The position numbers were made by a program, and so were the translations under genes. Positions 36,117 through 44,725 of a stretch of 64,000 nucleotides of DNA are shown here, one piece after another (position 1 is the stretch's first letter; each line of letters begins with the position of its first letter). The stretch comes from Aureivirga sp. CE67 (GTDB lineage Bacteria > Bacteroidota > Bacteroidia > Flavobacteriales > Flavobacteriaceae), in NCBI RefSeq assembly GCF_015767245.1, contig NZ_JADOTV010000002.1, forward strand, positions 1-64,000, written 5' to 3'. The notes under the pieces are model-generated. The model searched no databases, was not told the DNA's origin, and saw nothing but the letters and a program-made list of their open reading frames with translations.

Positions 36117-36830
36117 TTAATTAAAATCATATTGAACAGTCAGCTGAACTGTTGGTCTTACGAAGTATAAATCGTTATTGCTTTTGATGTATTGGTGTAC
36201 ATATCCTAATTGAATATTTCCATGATCAAAAACTTTTCTACCTAGACCAAGATACAACCAGTTTCTATCAAAATCTACTTGGTCAAAGTTTTCTCCAAGG
36301 TTGAACCATAATTCGTCAAAAACATGTACGAAATATTTTTCTCCAATCGGATGTTTTAAAGTCAAACGATATCTTCCTCGGTTGGTAAATTTATATTCTT
36401 CAATTTCTGTCAAATCTGCATTGTACGTTCCTCTAAAACGGTGCTCCACACGATATCTGTGTGAGAACTTTAGTTTTCCAGAACTGTGTTTTAAAGTTAC
36501 TTGTTCCCAAATATTGTGCTCTGGTAAGTTTACATCTGATGCTGGATTGGTATCTGCAAAATTTAATAAATAACTATAACCAGCTGTTGCAATTACGTTT
36601 TTGTTGATTTTATAATTTACAAACGGACGTAAAATTAATTGTGATTTGTCACTTAAAAAATTTGTTTGTCTCCAATGAAATTCATTTCCAACACTCCATT
36701 TTTCGTTGATGTTATAATGATTTAGTAATAAAAACCAAGCATCCGAACGTTCTTGCTTTTCTTGGGCTTTAGCAAAAAAACCGGATAAACATAAAACCAA
36801 AAACAGAATAATTTTTTTCCCTTTATTCAT
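36117..36830 (-). CDS. DUF2490 family outer-membrane protein
   Basis: A 237-residue exported protein with signal MNKGKKIILFLVLCLSGFFAKAQ, then alternating-residue strands (WSVGNEFHWRQTNF, LRPFVNYKIN, SHRYRVEHRFRG) ending QLTVQYDFN with a terminal aromatic, as in outer-membrane beta-barrels. The pattern fits DUF2490 (barrels of about 200-230 residues, function unknown). Upstream lies a perfect -7 element TATATTTG (36865-36872). Confidence 0.82.
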   Translation of the reverse strand: MNKGKKIILFLVLCLSGFFAKAQEKQERSDAWFLLLNHYNINEKWSVGNEFHWRQTNFLSDKSQLILRPFVNYKINKNVIATAGYSYLLNFADTNPASDVNLPEHNIWEQVTLKHSSGKLKFSHRYRVEHRFRGTYNADLTEIEEYKFTNRGRYRLTLKHPIGEKYFVHVFDELWFNLGENFDQVDFDRNWLYLGLGRKVFDHGNIQLGYVHQYIKSNNDLYFVRPTVQLTVQYDFN

Positions 36831-36864
36831 ATATAATGTATTTTGAAGTTTTTGTTAATAAATA

Positions 36865-36872
36865 CAAATATA
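36865..36872 (-). promoter_or_regulatory. -7 element of the DUF2490 gene
   Basis: On the minus strand TATATTTG matches the consensus perfectly, 34 bases before the ATG. No TTG at proper spacing was seen. Confidence 0.45.
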
Positions 36873-37072
36873 TCTATTTCCTTAAGTTTTAATAGAACTT
36901 GGTCTTACAACTTGAAAATAAAATGAATAAAAATATAGGAAGAAATTAATTTTTTAAGAAAAAGCATAGGTTGTGCTTTGGCAAAAGGATTTTATTCCAA
37001 TCAGAAATGGAATACTGAAAGGGTGTAGTAAAAAAATGGGGTTTCGAAAAGGGACTTAATTTTGATTATGAA

Positions 37073-37126
37073 TTAACCAAAAATATAAGTGAATAATGCC
37101 ATTAAAGATAATACTACTACAATCAT
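37073..37126 (-). CDS. Candidate small membrane peptide (17 residues)
   Basis: ATG to TAA encodes a 17-residue, almost wholly hydrophobic peptide, MIVVVLSLMALFTYIFG, long enough for one membrane helix. A perfect -7 element TACATTTG (minus strand, 37172-37179) lies 45 bases upstream. Very short KdpF/CydX-like subunits have this character, but no partner operon is adjacent. It may be chance: the region is AT-rich. Confidence 0.3.
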   Translation of the reverse strand: MIVVVLSLMALFTYIFG

Positions 37127-37171
37127 AATTTTTGTTTTTATTAGAATTTGATACAAAAATAATTAATGTCG

Positions 37172-37179
37172 CAAATGTA
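37172..37179 (-). promoter_or_regulatory. -7 element of the small ORF
   Basis: On the minus strand TACATTTG matches TAnnTTTG; expected start of transcription about 42 bases before the small ORF. Confidence 0.35.
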
Positions 37180-37270
37180 CGAACTACATCTTTGGGTAGT
37201 TTCATTTTTTCTAATAAAAAAGTGTTAATAAATATCTAAATTTTAACACAATAATATTTTTTGTTTGCCA

Positions 37271-37278
37271 TAACTTTG
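37271..37278 (+). promoter_or_regulatory. -7 element of the TPP-riboswitch transcript
   Basis: TAACTTTG matches TAnnTTTG and places transcription start near 37282, 9 bases before the riboswitch. Confidence 0.5.
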
Positions 37279-37290
37279 CAATATCTCAAT

Positions 37291-37357
37291 AAAGGGGTGC
37301 CTACATCGGCTGAGATCATACCCAAGGAACCTGAGCAGGTAATGCTGCTAAGGGAAA
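37291..37357 (+). ncRNA. TPP riboswitch
   Basis: The THI-box core is clear: GGGGTGCC (37294-37301), GGCTGAGA (37308-37315), ACCC, GAACCTGA (about 37327-37334) and CAGGTAATGCTG (37336-37347) followed by AGGGA. A weak hairpin (37361-37370 with 37384-37394) and a T-rich stretch follow before the ATG, consistent with control of a downstream gene by thiamine diphosphate. Confidence 0.96.
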
Positions 37358-37420
37358 TTTAATTATCAACAATCATAAACACCGTTGAATAATTACCTCT
37401 TTTTATTCATTTCTATTTTA

Positions 37421-39826
37421 ATGAATTATTTAATTACTTTAAAAAAAGTGAAGTTTCTAGTAACTTTTTTTATGTTTTCAATTTTGGCTTTACATGCGCA
37501 AAGTAAATACCAATTTAAGGGACAGGTAGTCGATAGGAATCAATCTCCACTTTCTGGAGCAAATATTACTGTAGGAAACCTACGTACTATTTCTGATTCT
37601 GAAGGTTATTTCTTGTTTACTTTAGAGGAAGGAACACATGAGATTAAAATCACTTATGTTGGTTTTAAAACATTGACAGAAGAATTAAACATACAATCAA
37701 ACGAATCTTTAATTTTCTTGATGACTTCTGAAGAAGTTGCTTTGGAAGAAGTTTTGGTAAAATCGGTTCGTGTTTCGGAAACAGCTCCTGTAACACATTC
37801 TAATTTGAACAAAAAACAAATTGAAGAAAGAAATCTTGCACAAGATATTCCAGTTTTGATGAACTTTTTGCCAGCAGTAGTAACAACTTCAGATGCTGGA
37901 GCAGGAGTAGGATATACAGGAATTCGTGTTCGTGGTAGTGATGCAACGAGAGTAAACGTAACGATTAATGGAATTGCTTTAAATGATTCGGAATCTCAAG
38001 GAACTTTTTGGGTAAACTTACCTGATTTTGCTTCTTCAACACAAAGTATTCAGCTACAAAGAGGAGTTGGAACTTCTACAAATGGAGCTGGAGCTTTTGG
38101 AGCTTCGATTAATTTATTGACAGATGCAGATTCTGAAAAAGCATATGGAGAAATTGCAAATTCTGTAGGTTCTTACAATACGCATAAACATACTTTCAAG
38201 TTCGGAACAGGATTAATTAATAAGCATTTTAATTTTTCAGGAAGATTATCTGTGATCAAATCAGATGGATATATTGATAGAGCTTCTTCGGATTTAAAAT
38301 CTTATTTCTTGACAGGTTCTTATAAAGATGAGAATACTTTCATTAAAGCTTTACTTTTTGGTGGAGGAGAAGTTACTTACCAAGCTTGGAATGGAATTGA
38401 TAAAGAAACTTTAGAAAAAGACAGAACTTATAATCCTGCCGGAGAATATACAGATGAGTTTGGTAATAAAAGATATTATGAAAACGAAGTAGATAACTAT
38501 AAGCAAGATCATGCACAGTTACATATCAATCATAAATTCAACCAAAACTGGACTGGAAATGTAGCTTTCCATTATACTTTTGGAAGGGGATATTATGAAA
38601 ACTACAAAGAAGACGAAGATTTTGCTGAATATGGTTTAGAACCAATTACTATTGGAGGAGAAACTATTGAAACAACAGATTTAGTGCGTCGTAAATGGTT
38701 GAAGAATCACTACTACGGAACTACTTTTTCTTTAAACTACCAAAATGATAAAATAGATTTCAGAGTTGGTGGAGCTTGGAGTAGATATAATGGATTACAC
38801 TTCGGAAGAGTTATCTGGGCAAGATATGCTAGTACAAGTGAGCCAGATCATGAATATTACAATGACTACGGAAACAAAAATGATGCGAATATTTATGCAA
38901 AATTAACGTATCAATTATCGGATAAATTTGAGTTGTTTGGAGATTTACAATTTAGAACTGTAAACTACAAAGCAAACGGAGTTGCTCCAGAATTGGTAGA
39001 TGATACTTTCAATTTCTTCAATCCAAAAGCTGGTATTACATATCGTTTAAACGATTCGAATAATCTTTATTTCTCTTATGCAAGAGCAAACAGAGAACCA
39101 AAAAGAGATGATTATGAAAGTGCTCCAGACAACAAGCCAGAGCATGAAACATTAAATGATTTTGAGTTAGGATGGCGTTTGAATAAAGAAAACTTTATTT
39201 TAAACACAAACTTATACTATATGGCTTATGATAACCAATTAGTATTAACAGGAGGAATCAATGATGTAGGAAGTCCTGTTTCTGAAAATGTAGGAAAAAG
39301 CTATAGAGCCGGTTTAGAAATTGACGCAAGAATTCAATTATTCAAAGATGTTTTAGCAATTCAGCCAAATGTTGCTTTAAGTATGAATAAAAACCAAGAT
39401 TATTATGCAAAAATCGATGGTGAATTAAAGAATTTTGGTGATACAGATTTATCATTTTCTCCAAATGTAATTGCTGGAAATATCATTTCTTTTACACCAG
39501 TGAAAAACTTTAATATTTCTTTCTTAACCAAATTTGTAGGAGAGCAGTTTATGAGTAATCTTGAAATTAAACAATCAAAATTAGATAGTTATTTTGTTAA
39601 TGATTTAAGTGTTCAGTATACAATTTTACCAAAGAAATTATTCGAGAGTATTACGTTTACAGGATTAATCAATAATATTTTAGATGAAGAATATGTATCG
39701 AATGGTTATTTCTATAGCTATGATGATACTTGGTCGGATCCTAATCAGGTAACGACACTTTACGGAGCTGGATATTATCCACAAGCTACGAGAAACTTCT
39801 TAGTTGGCGTAACAATGCGTTTCTAA
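37421..39826 (+). CDS. TonB-dependent outer-membrane receptor under TPP riboswitch (putative thiamine-compound uptake)
   Basis: A ~801-residue receptor. After a signal peptide ending LHAQ there is a carboxypeptidase-regulatory-like domain (GQVVDRNQSPLSGANITVGN), a TonB plug (APVTHSNLNKKQIEERNLAQ..GYTGIRVRGSDATRVNVTIN) and a long beta-barrel ending in YPQATRNFLVGVTMRF with a terminal Phe. The start is the ATG at 37421; a TTG at 37385 lies inside the expression-platform hairpin and is rejected. The TPP riboswitch makes thiamine, its phosphates or a precursor the likely ligand, as for OMP-thi receptors in Bacteroidota. No pnuT or thi gene adjoins it. Confidence 0.92.
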   Translation: MNYLITLKKVKFLVTFFMFSILALHAQSKYQFKGQVVDRNQSPLSGANITVGNLRTISDSEGYFLFTLEEGTHEIKITYVGFKTLTEELNIQSNESLIFLMTSEEVALEEVLVKSVRVSETAPVTHSNLNKKQIEERNLAQDIPVLMNFLPAVVTTSDAGAGVGYTGIRVRGSDATRVNVTINGIALNDSESQGTFWVNLPDFASSTQSIQLQRGVGTSTNGAGAFGASINLLTDADSEKAYGEIANSVGSYNTHKHTFKFGTGLINKHFNFSGRLSVIKSDGYIDRASSDLKSYFLTGSYKDENTFIKALLFGGGEVTYQAWNGIDKETLEKDRTYNPAGEYTDEFGNKRYYENEVDNYKQDHAQLHINHKFNQNWTGNVAFHYTFGRGYYENYKEDEDFAEYGLEPITIGGETIETTDLVRRKWLKNHYYGTTFSLNYQNDKIDFRVGGAWSRYNGLHFGRVIWARYASTSEPDHEYYNDYGNKNDANIYAKLTYQLSDKFELFGDLQFRTVNYKANGVAPELVDDTFNFFNPKAGITYRLNDSNNLYFSYARANREPKRDDYESAPDNKPEHETLNDFELGWRLNKENFILNTNLYYMAYDNQLVLTGGINDVGSPVSENVGKSYRAGLEIDARIQLFKDVLAIQPNVALSMNKNQDYYAKIDGELKNFGDTDLSFSPNVIAGNIISFTPVKNFNISFLTKFVGEQFMSNLEIKQSKLDSYFVNDLSVQYTILPKKLFESITFTGLINNILDEEYVSNGYFYSYDDTWSDPNQVTTLYGAGYYPQATRNFLVGVTMRF

Positions 39827-39849
39827 GTTGATATAATTTGTTTGAAATC

Positions 39850-39885
39850 AGAAAGAGGTTGCTTTTTACGGCAACCTCTTTTTTT
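39850..39885. terminator. Bidirectional terminator
   Basis: AAAGAGGTTGC (39852-39862) and GCAACCTCTTT (39871-39881), followed by T residues; shared by the receptor and the convergent ABC ATPase. Confidence 0.9.
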
Positions 39886-39904
39886 ATTTTATTTGCTTTA
39901 AATT

Positions 39905-40600
39905 TTAAACAGCAAAAATTGTTTCTAATTCTTTTAAAGTAGATTCAGAAGTAATAATATCTTTGATTACTTCTCCTTTTTCTAAAACTACAATTCTATT
40001 ACAAACATCTGTTACATGTCCTAAATCGTGACTAGAAATTAGAAGTGTAATGTCTTTATCTTCTACTAATTTTTGCAACATGTTTTTCAAACGAATTTGT
40101 GTTGTTGGATCCAGATTTGCAAAAGGCTCATCTAAAATAATAACTTCTGGGTTTCCAATAAGTGAGGCAACAATTCCTACTTTTTTCTGATTTCCTTTCG
40201 AAAGATCTCTTAAGTATTTTTTTGCTCCAAGAATTTCTTCATTAAAAAACTCTGAAAAAGAATTTAATAAATTTTCCAAATCTCCTTTAGAAACATTTCG
40301 AATTCCAGCAATAAAATCGAAGTATTCGTTTGGTGTCAAATATTCAATCAAGAAAGTTTCATCGATAAAAGAACCAGTAAATTGTTTCCAATCTTCACTT
40401 TTATGTACTTCAATTCCTTTGTTTGAAATAGTTCCTGTTGTTGGTTTGATTAAATCTAGTAATGAATTAAAAAGTGTTGTTTTTCCTGCACCATTATTTC
40501 CTACCAAACCAAGACATTCTCCTTTTTGAATTGTTAATTCTGGAATGCTTAAAACTGTATTTTCTCCGTATACTTTTGAAATATTATTTATCTGTATCAT
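39905..40600 (-). CDS. ABC transporter ATP-binding protein
   Basis: A 231-residue ATPase subunit. Walker A GNNGAGKTTLF (about 34-44), Q-loop region, signature LSKGNQKK (about 132-139) in place of LSGGQ, Walker B VIILDEPFANLDPTT (about 151-165) and the SSHDLGHV switch histidine. The signature is that of the short export/ABC-2-like ATPases. It follows the DUF5687 gene by 15 bases on the minus strand, so the two form a transporter with DUF5687 as the membrane part. Substrate unknown. Confidence 0.93.
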   Translation of the reverse strand: MIQINNISKVYGENTVLSIPELTIQKGECLGLVGNNGAGKTTLFNSLLDLIKPTTGTISNKGIEVHKSEDWKQFTGSFIDETFLIEYLTPNEYFDFIAGIRNVSKGDLENLLNSFSEFFNEEILGAKKYLRDLSKGNQKKVGIVASLIGNPEVIILDEPFANLDPTTQIRLKNMLQKLVEDKDITLLISSHDLGHVTDVCNRIVVLEKGEVIKDIITSESTLKELETIFAV

Positions 40601-40615
40601 TCTTTTTCTATTTTA

Positions 40616-42079
40616 TTAGTTTGAAAATGCTTCAATTGTAATATACTTTCTCTTGATATATAATTCTGCAATTTTTTTCATCCAGAATTTTTGGAAAATT
40701 AAACCTACAACTCCTAAAAACCCAAGGACTCCCAATCCGATATAAAGATGCCCGAATAAACTTCCTAAAGAAACAATTGCGACTGGAATACCAAAAGTTG
40801 GAATTCCCGCAAGCCATTGTGCTAGTCCTGATCCTTGATAATTAAAAGCTGCAGCTTTTCCTAGTTCTATTTTCTTTTTATTAAATGCTCCCAGAAAAAG
40901 AAGCGCAAAAGTATTTACTCCAATATTGTATAAATATGCTGCAATCAAATAGTATATATTCTCAATTCCAAAATACACATAAGGAATCGCTAAAAGGAAT
41001 AATAGCGTTGTAGCCATTGTCATTAAATATCTTTTAGAATTCAAATATTGCTCATATTTGATATTTTGACTCATCAACATTTTGTAGAAAGAAGCATCCC
41101 AAGCCGGAATAAACTGTCCGAAATTTAAAAGAAAAGCTCCTGTCATTAATAGGAAAATCATCACATTGAAAAATGTCAAATCTGCATATCTTGGATTGTT
41201 TAAAAATATTAAACCATAACCAAGTAAAATAGCTGACATAAATAGTACACTTCTCGGGCGTTTGTTTCTCCAAATAAGTTTCACATCATTTTTGATAAAA
41301 GGTGCGATATTTCCAAATCTGTCCAACCATGAAAGATCTGTAGTTTCCACATCTTTTGTTCCCTTTTTAAGAGATTTATCTAAATAAAGTAGACTTCTAG
41401 TAAACTTGAAAACTACTATATAGGATGCGATAAAAAGCATTAAAGGAACAGTTATTAACCAAATATGGTTGTAAAATGATGAGAAAACCATTTCCGAATA
41501 AATTGTTATATCGAAAATTTGGAAATATTGTAGACCAAATAAAACAGCAACTGTACCTAATAAACCGAAAAAGAACTTATCATTTTTGTTTAATAAAAAG
41601 TTGATGGAATTATTTGTCAGAATTAAAAATAAAATACTTACCACCCATGTGATTACTTGTGTTGGCTCTAAATTTCCTTTATAAACTAAAAAGAAACTAA
41701 AAGGAACTAAAAACACAAAAGCGTAAATATTAAAAAAAGAAAATAGAGTTTTTCGGATTAAATAATGTACCATTTTTGACTTCTTGATGGGAAGAATTAA
41801 AAGTGGTTTGACATTCATTACAGGCATTTTTTGTAAGAAATATCGCATTAATAAATCCACTGAAATTACATACCACAAAAAAGAATTTACTAATGAAAAA
41901 GGAGCTCTCTCTGGGAAAAATTCTTCTAATATGAAATAACCTCCAAATCCCATTATTAAAGTTAAGGCAAGTATATACAAAGCTCCTAAAGACATTAAAA
42001 TTTTTAATGCAATACTTTTTTGCCAGTGTGATGATCTGAAGAATTTTTTAAACTCTAACTTTAAAAATTTAAATTCCAT
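40616..42079 (-). CDS. DUF5687 family membrane protein (ABC permease partner)
   Basis: A 487-residue membrane protein with about 10-12 helices and the DUF5687 features: a hydrophilic N-terminus (MEFKFLKLEFKKFFRSSHW) then helices, a cytoplasmic loop around 240-265 (SLKKGTKDVETTDLSWLDRF) between the two halves, and a further set of helices. The family regularly accompanies an ABC ATPase gene in Bacteroidota and is thought to be a permease. The ATPase gene follows after 15 bases. Substrate unknown. Confidence 0.88.
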   Translation of the reverse strand: MEFKFLKLEFKKFFRSSHWQKSIALKILMSLGALYILALTLIMGFGGYFILEEFFPERAPFSLVNSFLWYVISVDLLMRYFLQKMPVMNVKPLLILPIKKSKMVHYLIRKTLFSFFNIYAFVFLVPFSFFLVYKGNLEPTQVITWVVSILFLILTNNSINFLLNKNDKFFFGLLGTVAVLFGLQYFQIFDITIYSEMVFSSFYNHIWLITVPLMLFIASYIVVFKFTRSLLYLDKSLKKGTKDVETTDLSWLDRFGNIAPFIKNDVKLIWRNKRPRSVLFMSAILLGYGLIFLNNPRYADLTFFNVMIFLLMTGAFLLNFGQFIPAWDASFYKMLMSQNIKYEQYLNSKRYLMTMATTLLFLLAIPYVYFGIENIYYLIAAYLYNIGVNTFALLFLGAFNKKKIELGKAAAFNYQGSGLAQWLAGIPTFGIPVAIVSLGSLFGHLYIGLGVLGFLGVVGLIFQKFWMKKIAELYIKRKYITIEAFSN

Positions 42080-42146
42080 TTTTTCTACTTTTTATTTATA
42101 AGTATCATAACATAATAAATTGTTACACGGCTTGTTAAAAAATAAT

Positions 42147-42170
42147 TACTGTAAAATTAACGCAAAATAA
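42147..42170 (+). promoter_or_regulatory. Upstream, degenerate copy of the NAD-salvage operator
   Basis: These 24 bases match the prs operator segment (25981-26004) at 21 positions: TGT (in place of CGT) in the left arm, ACGC-AAAATAA in the right. It lies directly before the -33 element (42172). Its centre is 52 bp, about five helical turns, from the centre of the perfect copy downstream. Confidence 0.5.
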
Positions 42171-42171
42171 T

Positions 42172-42201
42172 TTGTAAGGTTAAAAAGTAATTATATATTT
42201 G
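42172..42201 (+). promoter_or_regulatory. Promoter of the nicotinamide phosphoribosyltransferase gene
   Basis: TTG (42172-42174), 19 bases, then TATATTTG (42194-42201), a full consensus. Transcription should start near 42205, inside the operator palindrome. Confidence 0.65.
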
Positions 42202-42222
42202 CGTCATACTAACGCAAAATAA
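42198..42222 (+). promoter_or_regulatory. NAD-salvage operator overlapping the -7 element
   Basis: TTTGCGT-N7-ACGCAAA (42198-42218) is a perfect 7-bp inverted repeat, followed by ATAAAA. Its first GCGT starts at the last G of the -7 element, exactly as at prs. Binding here would block transcription. Confidence 0.65.
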
Positions 42223-42229
42223 AACAACT

Positions 42230-43681
42230 ATGAATCCACTTTTATTAACAGATGGTTATAAGTTGGGACATCATAAGCAGTATCCTGAGAATACAACATT
42301 AGTTTATTCAAATTGGACACCAAGAAAGAGTCGTGTGGAAGGAGTAGAGGAAGTTGTATTTTTTGGTTTACAATATTTTATCAAAGAGTATTTGATAGAT
42401 CAGTTTCAGCAATATTTTTTTCAAAGAGAAAAAGAAGAAGTGTTGCAGGAATACAAAGATTATGTTGATGCTTATTTGAATGAAGATTACGATGTTTCAC
42501 ATATTGGAAAATTACACGATTTGGGTTATTTACCAATTGAAATTAAAGCATTGGAAGAAGGAACTTCTGTTCCGATTCGAACTCCGATGTTTACCATGAA
42601 AAATACACTTCCAGAGTTTTATTGGTTAACGAATTATTTGGAGACTTTAATTTCAAATTCGATTTGGCTTCCATGTAATTCTGCAACAATAGCAAGGAAG
42701 TATCATCAAGTTTTGTGCAAATATGCTTTAGAAACAAATCCTGAAGCAATTGATTTTGTGACTTGGCAAGGACATGATTTTTCGATGCGAGGAATGGCAG
42801 GAAAAGATGCATCAATTTTGAGCGGAATGGCACATGCTGTTTTTTTCAATGGAAGCGATACTTTACCAGTTTCTTATGCTTTAAAAAAATATTATCACAC
42901 AGAAAATGTCATCGGAAGTGTAAATGCGACCGAACACAGTGTGATGTGTGCAGGAAACAAAGAAAATGAGTTAGAAACTTTTCAGCGTTTGTTGCAAATT
43001 TATCCGAAAGGAATTCTTTCTATTGTTTCGGATACTTGGGATTTGTGGAAAGTAATTTCTGAATTTTTACCAAAATTAAAACAAGAAATTCTTGAAAGAG
43101 ATGGAAAAGTGGTGATTCGTCCAGACTCAGGAGATCCGGTTTTAATTATTTGTGGAAATCCAGAAAGTGAAAATGAGTTGGAAAGAAAAGGAGTCGTTCA
43201 GTTGCTTTGGGAAATTTTTGGAGGAATCGAAAATGAGCAAGGTTTTAAAGTTTTAAATCCAAAAATTGGAGCAATTTACGGAGATAGTATTACGATGCAA
43301 CGAGCAGAAGAAATTTGTGAAAGATTAAAACGAAAAGGTTTTGCATCTACAAATATTGTGCTCGGAATAGGTTCTTTTACCTATCAATATAATACGAGAG
43401 ATACTTTCGGTTTTGCCATGAAAACTACTTATGTAGAAGTAAATGGTGAGAAAAGAAATATTTTTAAAGATCCGATTACGGATAATGGAACGAAAAAATC
43501 AGCAAAAGGATTGTTGAAAATATATAGAGAAGAGGGAAAAATTTGCTTTAAAGATACTTGCACAGAAAAAGAAGAAAAAGAAGGTATGTTAGAAACAGTT
43601 TTTAAAAATGGAATTTTGGTCAAAGAAATGACTTTGGCAGAAATTCGAAGCAATGTCACCAGCGAAACTGTTTCTGTTTAA
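42230..43681 (+). CDS. nadV: Nicotinamide phosphoribosyltransferase
   Basis: A 483-residue NAMPT-type enzyme (nicotinamide plus PRPP to nicotinamide mononucleotide), the first step of non-deamidating NAD salvage. The N-terminal LLTDGYKLGHHKQYP and YSNWTPRKSR segments, VFFGLQYFIKEYL, DFSMRGMAG and the C-terminal catalytic strand segment VIRPDSGDPVLI and GDSITMQRA (substrate and Mg sites) match this family rather than nicotinate phosphoribosyltransferase. The gene carries two operator sites shared with the prs operon 16 kb away, so PRPP supply and NMN synthesis seem to be co-regulated. It is followed by a terminator. Confidence 0.93.
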   Translation: MNPLLLTDGYKLGHHKQYPENTTLVYSNWTPRKSRVEGVEEVVFFGLQYFIKEYLIDQFQQYFFQREKEEVLQEYKDYVDAYLNEDYDVSHIGKLHDLGYLPIEIKALEEGTSVPIRTPMFTMKNTLPEFYWLTNYLETLISNSIWLPCNSATIARKYHQVLCKYALETNPEAIDFVTWQGHDFSMRGMAGKDASILSGMAHAVFFNGSDTLPVSYALKKYYHTENVIGSVNATEHSVMCAGNKENELETFQRLLQIYPKGILSIVSDTWDLWKVISEFLPKLKQEILERDGKVVIRPDSGDPVLIICGNPESENELERKGVVQLLWEIFGGIENEQGFKVLNPKIGAIYGDSITMQRAEEICERLKRKGFASTNIVLGIGSFTYQYNTRDTFGFAMKTTYVEVNGEKRNIFKDPITDNGTKKSAKGLLKIYREEGKICFKDTCTEKEEKEGMLETVFKNGILVKEMTLAEIRSNVTSETVSV

Positions 43682-43700
43682 TGTTTGTTTATTTTTATGA

Positions 43701-43737
43701 GAAGCTTCTAATTTAATTTAAAATTAGGAGCTTTTTC
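43701..43737 (+). terminator. Terminator of nadV
   Basis: AAGCTTCTAATTT pairs with AAATTAGGAGCTT (one G-T pair), followed by a T-rich stretch. Confidence 0.75.
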
Positions 43738-43789
43738 TTTTAATAAAACTTTATTTTAGAGCTCTTTTAAACTAAAAACATAACCAAAG

Positions 43790-44725
43790 ATGAAAAAATC
43801 GCTATTTCTTTTCCTATTTCTTACTACAATTTCAGTTTTTGCTCAAAAAAATAAAGTTGAACCAGTAGAAATTTCTTTTAAAGATTTTTTGAATGCAAGA
43901 GATTTTACCGTTTCTAATAATCAAAAAGAAGCTTATTTTTCTTTACAAAGTTTGGATGAAAAGCAAGCAATAATTGTAAAAACAGTTCAAAAAAATGGAA
44001 AATGGAAAGAAGTTGAAATGGTTAATTTTTCTGGAGAATATAGAGATATCGAACCTTTTTTATCTCCAGATAATTTGAGATTATATTTTGCTTCGGATAG
44101 GCCTTTGTCTAAAAATGAGAAAAAAGCAAAAGATTTTGATATTTGGTATGTGGAGAGAAAATCGATTAAAGGAAAATGGTCAGCGCCAAAAAATATCGGA
44201 AAACCGATTAATACAAAATTCAATGAGTTTTATCCTTCGGTGAGTAGAAATAATAATATGTATTATACTTCAGATTCTTTAAACAAAACCAAAAAAGATG
44301 AGATTTTTTTGAGTAAATGGAATGGAAAGAATTATGAAAAACCAGTTTCTGTAGGAGAGAATATCAATACAAATGGTTATGAATTTAATGCTTTTATTGC
44401 TCCAGATGAATCTTTTTTAATGTATACAATTTATAAAGCTCCAGAAGGAATCGGAAGTGGAGATTTGTTTATTAGTTTTAAAGATGAAAGAGATGAATTT
44501 CAAAAACCAATTCATTTGAAAGATTTGGTAAATTCAGATAGAATGGATTATTGTCCTTTTTATGATATAAACACACAAATCCTTTATTTTACTAGTAAAC
44601 GAAATGAAGTTTCTGCAAAAAAAGTAAAAAACCTTTCTGAATTTATGGATAATGTAGGGAAATATGAAAATGGTTTGAGTAGAATTTATAAAATCAAAAT
44701 TGACTTAAAGAAATTAAAAGGATAA
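43790..44725 (+). CDS. Exported PD40/WD40-like beta-propeller protein
   Basis: A 311-residue secreted protein. Signal MKKSLFLFLFLTTISVFAQ, then repeated PD40-type motifs: PFLSPDNLRLYFASDRP, YPSVSRNNNMYYTSDS, FIAPDESFLMYTIYK and CPFYDINTQILYFTSKR, spaced about 55 residues apart. Such propellers act as periplasmic binding or scaffolding domains (as in TolB), often with OmpA proteins in Bacteroidota. No partner gene is adjacent. Function unknown. Confidence 0.85.
   Translation: MKKSLFLFLFLTTISVFAQKNKVEPVEISFKDFLNARDFTVSNNQKEAYFSLQSLDEKQAIIVKTVQKNGKWKEVEMVNFSGEYRDIEPFLSPDNLRLYFASDRPLSKNEKKAKDFDIWYVERKSIKGKWSAPKNIGKPINTKFNEFYPSVSRNNNMYYTSDSLNKTKKDEIFLSKWNGKNYEKPVSVGENINTNGYEFNAFIAPDESFLMYTIYKAPEGIGSGDLFISFKDERDEFQKPIHLKDLVNSDRMDYCPFYDINTQILYFTSKRNEVSAKKVKNLSEFMDNVGKYENGLSRIYKIKIDLKKLKG

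Larger units (their letters stand above)
36831..37384. other. Intergenic region with two divergent transcripts
   Basis: Holds the -7 element of the DUF2490 gene (minus strand 36865-36872), a hydrophobic 17-residue small ORF on the minus strand (37073-37126) with its own -7 element (37172-37179), and on the plus strand the -7 element and TPP riboswitch of the TonB receptor. About 36880-37060 holds nothing recognisable. Confidence 0.6.
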
